Shown here: positions 25,896-34,834 of the stretch, piece by piece
How the letters are laid out: the number at the start of each line of letters is the position of its first letter
Position numbering within the stretch: the first letter of the stretch is position 1
Origin: Planotetraspora thailandica
GTDB lineage: Bacteria; Actinomycetota; Actinomycetes; Streptosporangiales; Streptosporangiaceae
Assembly (NCBI RefSeq): GCF_016863335.1
Contig: NZ_BOOR01000027.1
Location: forward strand, 62,001 to 126,000
Direction: 5' to 3'
DNA: 64,000 nucleotides
Notes under the pieces: generated by a model
Seen by the model: the letters and a program-made list of their open reading frames with translations, nothing else
Database searches by the model: none
What the model was told of the DNA's origin: nothing
Translations under genes and position numbers: made by a program

Positions 25896-26474
25896 TCAGT
25901 TCTCCTCGTCCAACGGGTTGGTGTCGCCGAGTGCCGCCCGGAGCTTCTTCCTCGCGCGGTGGAGCCGGGACCGCACGGTGCCGACCGGCACGTCGAGGGC
26001 CTGCGCGGCCTCCTCGTACGACAGGTCGCCCCAGGCGATCAGCAGCAGGACGTTGCGGTCCTTGGCGGAGAGCCCGGCCAGGGCGCGGGCGAGCAGGGGG
26101 CGGGACGCCTGCGCGGTGACGCCGGCGGTGATCCGGTCGGCGGAGCTTTCGACGACGTCGTCCATGGGGCTGCGCTGCAGGGCCCTGTAGCGGGCGGCCT
26201 CGGTCCTGCGGTGCCGGGAGATGAGGTGGGTGGCGATGCCGAACAGCCACGGGCGGGCGTCGGCGTGGGACAGGTTGTAGGTGTGCCTGCCGGCGAAGGC
26301 CACCAGGAACGTCTCGCCGACGAGGTCTTCGGAGAGCTCTGGCCCCAGGCGGCGCGATACGTACCGGTAGAGCATGTCGGCATAGCGGTCGAAAAGGGCC
26401 GCGAAAGACTCGGCGTCGGTCCGTGAGTCGGCGATCAGGTCGCAGTCGCGGGGCAGAGCGGTGTGAACGGTCAT
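25896..26474 (-). CDS. ECF-type RNA polymerase sigma factor
   Basis: A 192-aa sigma-70 family factor. Region 2 spans FAALFDRYADMLYRYVSRRL to ARPWLFGIATHLISRHRR. Region 4 contains LSYEEAAQALDVPVGTVRSR, the DNA-binding helix-turn-helix near the C-terminus. It directs transcription of an unknown stress or envelope regulon. The next gene on the transcript is an LCP ligase with a membrane helix, which occupies the place of an anti-sigma factor. Start is uncertain: I took ATG at 26474, since the extra 17 residues from 26525 look non-family. Neither start has a clear ribosome site. Confidence 0.9.
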   Translation of the reverse strand: MTVHTALPRDCDLIADSRTDAESFAALFDRYADMLYRYVSRRLGPELSEDLVGETFLVAFAGRHTYNLSHADARPWLFGIATHLISRHRRTEAARYRALQRSPMDDVVESSADRITAGVTAQASRPLLARALAGLSAKDRNVLLLIAWGDLSYEEAAQALDVPVGTVRSRLHRARKKLRAALGDTNPLDEEN

Positions 26475-26679
26475 CGCAGGCACCGTTGCATGGAGTCGGA
26501 CCTTTCGGAGGAAACGGAGGGACATCGATGTCTTGCCGTTTCCGGCGATTTGAGTTCACGCCTTTTTCCACAGCCTCCCGGTAATCCCCAGAACCGGATT
26601 CGGGAGGCTCGGGCCCGCTGCCGCCGGGCGACTGTGTGACCGGAGGCCGGCGAATGCCCGGCCACCGGGAAGGCGCCTC

Positions 26680-27264
26680 ATGAGCGACATCTACGTCACG
26701 CTGAGCGGGAACGTCACCGACGACCCCCGGCAGTACCAGTTCAAGGACGGCTCGCGCGTCACCTCGATGCGGATGGCCGTCAACAGGAGGGTCCTCGACC
26801 AGCAGGCCAACACCTGGCAGACCAGGGACACCACGTTCTACACGGTCCGTTGCTACCGGGGCCTGGCCGACAACGTCCACCAGTCGATCACCAAGGGTCA
26901 GCCGGTCGTCGTGTACGGCAGGCTCCGGATCAAGCAGTTCGAGCGGGACGGCGAGAACCGGTTCTGGGCGGAGGTGGAGGCCATCTCCGTCGGCCATGAC
27001 CTGAAGTGGGGCATCGCGACCTTCGAAAAGCCCGCACGCGCGTATTCCGGTGTCGTGGCCACCGACGACGACAGGCGGGCGATGGAGGACACCACCCGGG
27101 AGTGGGAGATGGCGGCCGCCGCCGGCGCCCGAGTCGCCGACGCCCTGAGAGCGATCGAGGGCGGAGGAGAAGATCTGGAACGCCCTGCGGACGGTGAGGC
27201 CGGTGAGGATCGCGAGGATGCAGAGCGCGATGATTCCTGGCTCACCGGAACGCGGGCGGCGTGA
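26680..27264 (+). CDS. ssb: accessory single-stranded DNA-binding protein
   Basis: A 194-aa protein with an OB fold at the N-terminus: VTLSGNVTDDPRQYQFKDGS, TTFYTVRCYRGLADNV and GQPVVVYGRLR are SSB signatures. The C-terminal 80 residues are acidic (GEDREDAERDD), but the usual SSB tip with DDDIPF is replaced by SWLTGTRAA. Actinomycetes often code a second SSB away from rpsF; this fits that type, which in Streptomyces is needed for sporulation-associated chromosome segregation (SsbB). The gene stands alone, head to head with the sigma factor. Confidence 0.85.
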   Translation: MSDIYVTLSGNVTDDPRQYQFKDGSRVTSMRMAVNRRVLDQQANTWQTRDTTFYTVRCYRGLADNVHQSITKGQPVVVYGRLRIKQFERDGENRFWAEVEAISVGHDLKWGIATFEKPARAYSGVVATDDDRRAMEDTTREWEMAAAAGARVADALRAIEGGGEDLERPADGEAGEDREDAERDDSWLTGTRAA

Positions 27265-27652
27265 CGCCGATGAGCCGGCATCGGCCGTAGCCGGACAGGG
27301 GGACGCGGTGATCGTCAGATAGCGGGGAGGGGCATCGGCCGTGCGCGGCCGGTGCTCCACCGCTGGGGATTTTCCGGGGGATCGGCCGATGGCGACTTCC
27401 GCGTCACAGCAAGAGCACTAACTCAGGTCCAGGTGACACCCCGCACCATGACTGCTCCTTTCCCGAAGTCCGCTCGGGAAGAGCGGGTTCCCACCACGAT
27501 GGGTCCCCGGCCAAATCGCCGCAGATCCACCCTTAGGCCATCAGATGCAGATGACCACCGTGTCAAGGTAGCGGTTTCCGTCGCGCATCGCACACTCCGC
27601 AACTATTGTGTTACACATCGTGAGACACCGTTTTGGTGCGATGGGGGGCGGG
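27265..27652. other. intergenic region upstream of the GGDEF gene
   Basis: No gene is visible. Just after the ssb stop is a 6-bp hairpin (CCGATG/CATCGG, 27267-27284), perhaps an ssb terminator without a T tract. A 7-bp inverted repeat TTCCCGA/TCGGGAA lies at 27460-27480. A BldD-like box lies at 27611-27623. Confidence 0.55.
27611..27623 (+). promoter_or_regulatory. BldD-like box ahead of the diguanylate cyclase
   Basis: TTACACATCGTGA fits the BldD consensus TNACNCWGNGTNA at 8 of 9 defined positions (T instead of G at position 8). It lies 29 bp before the probable ATG of a GGDEF gene. In Streptomyces BldD, itself controlled by c-di-GMP, represses several GGDEF genes, so the context supports the match. 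Binding is not shown. Confidence 0.5.
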
Positions 27653-28954
27653 ATGACGGGGCGCAGTCACATCTCGGCCAGGCCGCGAGAAGCGATCCAC
27701 TCGCGGGGCCGCTGGCCCTTGCTGTCCCTGCCGCGAGCCCTCAAGGCCTATCTCTGCGGAATCGTCGCACTCGATCTCGTCGCCATCGGGGTCATGGCGA
27801 CCCGCACCGATCTGAGGGCCGCCGACCTCCTCACGTTCTCCGCGCTGACGATCTGCGGTGCGGTCTGCATCGAGGCGACACGGCGGCTGGGGATGCCCGC
27901 AGGCGTCTCCCGTGACCTCCTGTCGGCCTGGTGGCTGCCCGCGGCGCTGCTGCTGCCGCCGCTCTATGCGTTGCTCGCCCCGATTCCCCTGCAGTTGCTG
28001 CTCCAGGCCCGGGTCAGGGCGACGCTGCTGTACCGGAGGGTGTTCAGCGCTGCCGCGATCGGGCTGGCGGCCTGCGCGGCTTCGGCGGTCTTCCACGCGT
28101 GGATCGGCGATCCCGCCCTTCTGGCGGGCGGCGGAGCGGGGCCGATCGCGGTGGCCATCGCCTGTGCGGTGCTGTTCACGGTGTTGAACACGGCGCTGAT
28201 CGCGCTCGCGGCGCACGCCGCCGATCCAGATGGCCGGTGGGCCGCCGTGCTGTGGGACCGCGAGCGGCTGATGCTCGACGCGGTCGAGCTCTGCCTGGGA
28301 GTGCTCGTCGCCATCGTCTGCGGCCTCAACCTCGCCCTGCTGCTTCTCGTGCTCCCGCCCGTCGTGCTCCTCCAGCGAAGCCTGCTCCATGCCCAACTCC
28401 AGGCGGCGGCCCGTACGGATCCGAAGACCGGCCTGCTGAACGCGGCGGCCTGGCAGCGAGAGGCCGACACGGAGATCGTCCGGGCCCAGCGCACCGGTGA
28501 GACGCTCGCCGTGGTGATCATCGACATCGACCACTTCAAGAGGGTCAACGACACCCACGGGCACCTGATCGGCGATCAGGTGCTGGTCCAGGTCGCGGCC
28601 ACGCTCCGCAGCCAGCTTCGTGAATACGACGTGGTCGGCCGGTTCGGCGGCGAGGAGTTCGTCGTGCTGCTGCCCCGCGCCGATCTCACCGAGGCCCGCA
28701 GGATCGCCGAGCGGCTGCGCACACGGGTCGGCCGGACGGCGGTGGCGGCCGAACACGCGATGGTGTCGGTGACCGTCTCCGCCGGAGTCGCGATCATGAA
28801 TACTCACGGCGAGGATCTGATCGAGCTGCTGGCCGCCGCCGACCTGGCCCTCTACCGGGCCAAGGCGCTGGGCCGCGACCGCATCTGCCTCCCGGCCACT
28901 TCGGTGCCTCCCCGTCAACGAGGAGCGGACGGCGCTGCCGGCGCCATCCCCTAG
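27653..28954 (+). CDS. membrane diguanylate cyclase (GGDEF)
   Basis: A 433-aa protein. Residues about 25-250 hold six or seven hydrophobic segments forming a membrane sensor. The C-terminal GGDEF domain has TDPKTGLLNAAAW, VVIIDIDHFKRVNDTHGH and the active-site loop FGGEEFVV, so it should make c-di-GMP. I see no EAL domain and no RxxD inhibitory site just before the active loop. c-di-GMP controls development in actinomycetes through BldD. The start could also be ATG at 27641; both follow the BldD-like box. ettA begins 10 nt after the stop. Confidence 0.9.
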   Translation: MTGRSHISARPREAIHSRGRWPLLSLPRALKAYLCGIVALDLVAIGVMATRTDLRAADLLTFSALTICGAVCIEATRRLGMPAGVSRDLLSAWWLPAALLLPPLYALLAPIPLQLLLQARVRATLLYRRVFSAAAIGLAACAASAVFHAWIGDPALLAGGGAGPIAVAIACAVLFTVLNTALIALAAHAADPDGRWAAVLWDRERLMLDAVELCLGVLVAIVCGLNLALLLLVLPPVVLLQRSLLHAQLQAAARTDPKTGLLNAAAWQREADTEIVRAQRTGETLAVVIIDIDHFKRVNDTHGHLIGDQVLVQVAATLRSQLREYDVVGRFGGEEFVVLLPRADLTEARRIAERLRTRVGRTAVAAEHAMVSVTVSAGVAIMNTHGEDLIELLAAADLALYRAKALGRDRICLPATSVPPRQRGADGAAGAIP

Positions 28955-28964
28955 TCTTATGGGC

Positions 28965-30629
<1,665 letters not shown>

Positions 30630-30646
30630 ATCCACCCTGAGACGCT

Positions 30647-30678
30647 CGAATGGCCGGTGCCCGTGCACCGGCCATTCG
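30647..30678. terminator. bidirectional terminator between ettA and the GH13 gene
   Basis: A perfect 14-bp inverted repeat, CGAATGGCCGGTGC and its complement, surrounds a CCGT loop, 18 nt after the ettA stop. The two neighbouring genes converge on it and it lies 55 bp from the other stop, so it can serve both. There is no long T tract, as usual in high-GC genomes. Confidence 0.85.
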
Positions 30679-30732
30679 CGTCTTCGCCGCCCCTTCCACC
30701 GAGGCCGTCCGCTCAGATCCGTTGGACCGAGG

Positions 30733-32286
30733 TCAGGCCGGCAGCCGGAGCCAGGCGGCGGTGTCCGGCGGGAGTTCGTCACCGTCCAGCGGCCCGCTGG
30801 CGATCAGGACCTGCTCGTGCGGCGGGAGCCGTACGGGGCCGATGCCGCAGTTGATCGCGCAGAGCAGGGTGCCGCGGGAGAAGAACAACGCGTCGCCGGG
30901 AGCGGTGCGCCAGTCCAGCGCCTCGGGCAGGGTCCCCCGGAGCTCACGGCGGGCCGCCAGGGCCTTCCGGTAGAACGCCAGCGTGGAGGACGGGTCGGCG
31001 GCCTGCCGCTCGGCGGTCAGCTCGGCCCACTCCGGCGGTTGGGGCAGCCAGGAGCCGCCCGTCCCGAAGCCGTACGGCGCTGCCGTACCGGACCAGGGGA
31101 GGGGGACGCGGCAGCCGTCCCGGCCGAGCACCTCTCCCTGCGAGCGGAAGAAGATCGGGTCCTGCCGCGCCTCCGGGGGAAGGTTCTTCACCTCGGGGAG
31201 GCCGAGTTCCTCCCCTTGGTAGAGATATGCCGACCCGGGGAGGGCCAACATCGCCAGCAGGGTGGCCCGCCCACGGGCGAGACCGGCGGCCGGGTCGGGC
31301 GATCCTTCGCCGTAACGGGTGATGTGGCGGACGACGTCATGGTTGGACAGCACCCAGGTGGGGGCCGGGACGGCGCGCAGCGTCTCGTCGATGACCTCGC
31401 GGAAGGCGGTGGCGGACCACGGCGCCTCCAGCCAGGCGAAGTTGAAGCTCTGATGCAGCTCGTCGTGCCGGACGTAAAGGGCGAGGTCGTCGGCCGAGTC
31501 GGTCCAGACCTCGCCGACGGCGGCCCGTTCACCCGGATAGGAATCGAGCACCCGCCGCCATTCGCGGTAGATGTCGTGCACCTCCGGCCGGCTCCAGATC
31601 GGCGACGTCGCGCCGAAGCCCGGCTGGGTGTCCGGAAGGCCTTCTGCCTTGATGAGCCCCATGGCGACGTCGATCCGGAACCCGTCGATCCCGCGGTCCA
31701 GCCAGAACCGCAGGATGTCGGCGAACTCCTGGCGGACCTCCGGGTTGCGCCAGTTGAAGTCGGGCTGCTGAGGCGCGAACAGGTGGAGGTACCACTGCCC
31801 GTCGGGCACCTGGGTCCACGCGGGGCCGCCGAAGACGGAGACCCAGTTGTTCGGCTCCCGGCGGCCGTCCTGGCCGCCCGGGGAGGCCGCGTCGCGGAAC
31901 ATGTACCGCTCGCGCTCCTCCGACCCCCTGGGGGCCGCCAGGGCCTTCTGGAACCAGGGATGGGCCGAGGAGCTGTGATTGGGCACGATGTCGACCATCA
32001 GCCGCAGGCCGTGGGCGTGGGCGTCGGCCACCAGTCCGTCGAAGTCGCCGAGCGACCCGAACAGCGGATCGACGTCGCGGTAGTCGGCGACGTCATAACC
32101 GCCGTCGGCCATGGGGGAGGGGTAGAACGGGGTCAGCCAGATCGCGTCCACGCCAAGGGCCGCCAGGTACGGCAGGCGGCTCCTGACGCCTGCAAGATCG
32201 CCCACCCCGTCACCGGAGGCGTCGGCGAAACTCCGGACATAGATCTCGTAAACGACGGCATCGCGCCACCAGGGGGTAGTTTCCAT
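30733..32286 (-). CDS. GH13 alpha-glucosidase / oligo-1,6-glucosidase
   Basis: A 517-aa glycoside hydrolase with a TIM barrel. Conserved regions: VDIVPNHSSSAHPWF, nucleophile Asp in GFRIDVAMGL, acid Glu in AAVGEVWTD, and VLSNHDVVRH with the third catalytic Asp. The N-terminus WWRDAVVYEIYVRSFADASG is typical of cytosolic alpha-glucosidases that cleave maltose or isomaltose units. There is no signal peptide. Exact substrate (alpha-1,4, alpha-1,6, sucrose) is not settled. It lies 30 nt after a truncated haemoglobin gene on the same strand. Confidence 0.92.
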   Translation of the reverse strand: METTPWWRDAVVYEIYVRSFADASGDGVGDLAGVRSRLPYLAALGVDAIWLTPFYPSPMADGGYDVADYRDVDPLFGSLGDFDGLVADAHAHGLRLMVDIVPNHSSSAHPWFQKALAAPRGSEERERYMFRDAASPGGQDGRREPNNWVSVFGGPAWTQVPDGQWYLHLFAPQQPDFNWRNPEVRQEFADILRFWLDRGIDGFRIDVAMGLIKAEGLPDTQPGFGATSPIWSRPEVHDIYREWRRVLDSYPGERAAVGEVWTDSADDLALYVRHDELHQSFNFAWLEAPWSATAFREVIDETLRAVPAPTWVLSNHDVVRHITRYGEGSPDPAAGLARGRATLLAMLALPGSAYLYQGEELGLPEVKNLPPEARQDPIFFRSQGEVLGRDGCRVPLPWSGTAAPYGFGTGGSWLPQPPEWAELTAERQAADPSSTLAFYRKALAARRELRGTLPEALDWRTAPGDALFFSRGTLLCAINCGIGPVRLPPHEQVLIASGPLDGDELPPDTAAWLRLPA

Positions 32287-32316
32287 GGAGCTGTCGTTGC
32301 CCGTCGTTTTCGCTAT

Positions 32317-32700
32317 TTATGCGTTGATGAGACTGTGGGCCGCGTACACGAGGTAGTCCCACAGCTGCTTCTCCCGCTCGGGCTCCAGGCCCAGCGACCG
32401 TACGGCGTCGCCCATGTGGGTGAGCCACGCGTCCCGCTGGGCTTCGCCGATCACGAACGGCGCGTGCCGCATCCGCAGCCGGGGGTGGCCGCGGCGCAGG
32501 CTGTAGTCGTTGGGTCCTCCCCAGTACTGGATGAGGAACATGCGCAGCCGCTCTTCGGCCCCGTCGAGGTCGTCGTCGGGGTAGAGGGGACGCAGGAGCG
32601 GATCTTCGACGACGCCTTCGTAGAACCTGTGGACCAGTCGCTGGAAGGTCTCCTCGCCACCGACGAGGTCGTAGAAGGAGGCGGTCTGCTCGCTTGTCAC
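32317..32700 (-). CDS. glbO: group II truncated haemoglobin (GlbO-like)
   Basis: A 127-aa trHbO. It begins with [20 protein letters not shown]; the B/E-helix and distal-pocket aromatic residues follow in [13 protein letters not shown], and the proximal haem ligand is the His of LRMRHAPF. Group II globins bind O2 tightly and act in oxygen or NO chemistry. Length is normal. It may be cotranscribed with the glucosidase downstream; an MscS gene lies 34 nt upstream in the same direction. Confidence 0.92.
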   Translation of the reverse strand: MTSEQTASFYDLVGGEETFQRLVHRFYEGVVEDPLLRPLYPDDDLDGAEERLRMFLIQYWGGPNDYSLRRGHPRLRMRHAPFVIGEAQRDAWLTHMGDAVRSLGLEPEREKQLWDYLVYAAHSLINA

Positions 32701-32734
32701 CGCTTCAGCCTAGGCCAGACCGCAGACAGCTACG

Positions 32735-33775
32735 TCAGGCGGCGGGGGTCGCGAACACCAGGCCCTGCCGGTCGAACGCGTTCTTGATCCGCAGCCGCAA
32801 CTCGCGGGCGACCGCCAGCCGGCTGGACGGCACGGTCTTGACGCTGACCCGGAAGATGACCGCGGTGTCGGAGATGTCCTCCAGCCCGAACACCTGGGGC
32901 TCCTCGACGATGACGGCGTCGCGGTATTCGGGGTCGGCGTACATCTCGGCGGCGATGTCCTTGAGCAGTTCGCGGATCGCCGCGACGTCGGCGTCGTAGG
33001 GGACGGGGACGTCGACGAGGGCCCGGGACCAGCCCTGCGACTCGTTGCCGACGCGGGTGATCGTGCCGTTGCGCACGTACCACACCGTGCCGTCGGCGTC
33101 GCGGATGCGGGTGATGCGCAGGGTGACCGCCTCCACGGTGCCCGTCGCGACCCCGGTGTCGATCACGTCCCCCACGCCGTACTGGTCTTCGAGCAGCATG
33201 AACATGCCGGCGATGAAGTCCTTGACCAACTCCTGTGCGCCGAAGCCGACGGCCACGCCGATGATTCCGACGCTGGTCAGCAGCGGCGCCAGCTCGACCC
33301 CGAGCCTGGCCATGATCATCAGGGTGGCGGTGCCGAGGATGACGACCGAGGCGAGGCTGCGCAGCACCGACCCCATCGTCTCGGCGCGCTGCCTGCGCCG
33401 CTCCGTGAGGATCGCGGCCGTGGTGTCGGCGCCGAGGGGGTTCTTGCCGCGCAGCCGCTCGGGGAGCACGCCCTCGCTCGCCCGGAGCGTGACCCGGGTG
33501 ATCAGCCGGTGCGCCACGCTGCGCACGACGAGCGCGATGGCGAGGATCAGGGCGAGGGCGAGGATCACATCGGTGGCGCCGGCCACGAAGGGCACCCACG
33601 AGGGAAGGCCCTTGTCGGGCACAATCGCCTGGATGAGCGAGCAGACGAAGCCGTCGCCGTTCTTGCAGTTCTCCACCATGCTGGTCCATGCGGCACTGGG
33701 GTTCGCAATCTCAACCGGTTTGGGCGACGGTGTCGCGGGCGACAGCGGAAGCAATGCGGACGACAGCAGGAGCAC
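32735..33775 (-). CDS. MscS-family mechanosensitive channel
   Basis: A 346-aa channel. Hydrophobic start, then a membrane helix ILALALILAIALVV (about 75-90), another VILGTATLMIMARLG, and the pore helix VGIIGVAVGFGAQELVKDF with the typical Gly/Ala packing. The soluble beta domain (DVIDTGVATGTVEAV) and a cytosolic C-terminal vestibule follow. It releases solutes under osmotic downshock. The frame is open 131 codons further upstream, but that part is Pro/Arg-rich and unlike a channel. I chose GTG at 33775, with GAGGGG upstream; a TAGGTT -10-like element lies at 33823-33828 on the minus strand. Confidence 0.88.
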   Translation of the reverse strand: MLLLSSALLPLSPATPSPKPVEIANPSAAWTSMVENCKNGDGFVCSLIQAIVPDKGLPSWVPFVAGATDVILALALILAIALVVRSVAHRLITRVTLRASEGVLPERLRGKNPLGADTTAAILTERRRQRAETMGSVLRSLASVVILGTATLMIMARLGVELAPLLTSVGIIGVAVGFGAQELVKDFIAGMFMLLEDQYGVGDVIDTGVATGTVEAVTLRITRIRDADGTVWYVRNGTITRVGNESQGWSRALVDVPVPYDADVAAIRELLKDIAAEMYADPEYRDAVIVEEPQVFGLEDISDTAVIFRVSVKTVPSSRLAVARELRLRIKNAFDRQGLVFATPAA

Positions 33776-34237
33776 GAGGTGGATCCCCCTCGGATCGGTT
33801 CGGTGGGCAGCCGACAGGCGTAAACCTAGCCGATGCAGCCGACCGAACCGGCCACAGTCACATCGCCGGGGAAGACGGAAGCGCTCTGTGGCCCGGGGCC
33901 GCGGAGGGCGGGCCGGGAACGCTCCAGTGATCTGCGGCAGGGCTGGGACACGCACCCGGAAGCATGTCCCTGGCCGTTCTCCGAGAGGGGGATCCCCCCG
34001 ATAGCCCTCCGGCTCTACCTCTTCGGTCGTGCCGGACGGCGGTCCAGTGCGTACGGCGGGCCCGTCGGGTTCGGGTGGCGCCTGCCGTACGGAAGTCGTG
34101 GGCGGGTGTCGCGGAGCCGGTGGAATGCCACAGCGTTCCGGGGGAACGCTCCGCACCGGGCGTCCCACCGGCTCCGCGGAGCCGCGGTGGGGGCGGCGGG
34201 CCGGCGTGGCTGAGCTTCCTCCGGCCCATCGCCTCTC
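33776..34237. other. gene-free region with inverted repeats
   Basis: 462 bp without a convincing gene. Near the mscS start, CGGTTCGGT (33796-33804) and ACCGAACCG (33842-33850) form a 9-bp inverted repeat around a TAGGTT -10-like hexamer. Further on lies the nested inverted repeat described separately. Confidence 0.55.
34111..34177. repeat. nested inverted repeat, 13-bp outer and 8-bp inner arms
   Basis: Outer arms GCGGAGCCGGTGG (34111-34123) and CCACCGGCTCCGC (34165-34177) are perfectly complementary. Inside lies a second perfect hairpin, AGCGTTCC (34132-34139), GGG loop, GGAACGCT (34143-34150). The 67-nt element lies 61 nt downstream of the stop of the small minus-strand gene at 34238, so it could be its terminator, but two nested perfect stems are more than a simple terminator needs. 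Confidence 0.75.
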
Positions 34238-34498
34238 CTACTCGCTCACCGCGGCGAGTACGCGGGCGACCTTGGTGGCCGCGCCGGCAGGATCGTCGGC
34301 CTGATGCATGCGCTCGCCCCACGACCACCAGTAGTCGGCGGCCTGGCAGACGACGTTCTCCGTGAGGCTCGTCGCGTTCGGATTGATGACGCGCACGTAG
34401 GCGCGACCCGACGGCGCGTGCACGACGCGTGCGACCAGCCCTCGGGCATCGAGCTCGGAGACCAGGTGCTCCAGTCGCCGCACATCGTCCTCGCCCAC
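34238..34498 (-). CDS. small conserved-looking protein divergent from an HTH regulator
   Basis: An 86-aa soluble protein starting VGEDDVRRLEHLVSELDARG, with a beta-hairpin-like middle (AYVRVINPNA) and an aromatic helix (AADYWWSWGERMHQ). I do not recognise the family. The start is decided by the ribosome site: AAGGAGG lies 8 nt before the GTG at 34498, and it is itself inside the six-codon extension that an ATG at 34516 would give. It is transcribed away from the HTH/TPR regulator, and small proteins in this place often form a functional pair with such regulators. Confidence 0.65.
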   Translation of the reverse strand: MGEDDVRRLEHLVSELDARGLVARVVHAPSGRAYVRVINPNATSLTENVVCQAADYWWSWGERMHQADDPAGAATKVARVLAAVSE

Positions 34499-34834
34499 GG
34501 TGCGTCCCTCCTTCATTTCGTTTCGGCCGGAATCGACACTTTGCGATCCTGCATCTTCGGCCTGGTGCGCCCACCATGACTCACCGAACTCAATGGGTCA
34601 ACGAGGGGAAGAGGGCCCTGTGGTGAAGGAAAACCCAAGTGGGTTGAAAGAAAACCCCTATCGGAGGACGATCCTTAGTCAGCACGCGCGGGCTTGTTGC
34701 AACGTCGGGTAAAGCTTGCGCCATCATTATCGGTAGGCGGAGCGCGACAGTGGTGTTACTCTCCGTTTACAGATGAGGACCGGTCGGGACCACGTGAACG
34801 GCGAGTGAAGCCGGTCGCGAAGAGAGGGGCCGGA
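34499..34834. other. divergent promoter region of the HTH/TPR regulator
   Basis: 336 bp without a gene. The centre is AT-richer than the surroundings. A perfect palindrome AACCC-AAGT-GGGTT lies at 34632-34645, and a similar half-motif CAATGGGTCAA lies near 34592-34602. These could be operator sites for the divergent pair; no clear -35/-10 pair can be called. Confidence 0.45.
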
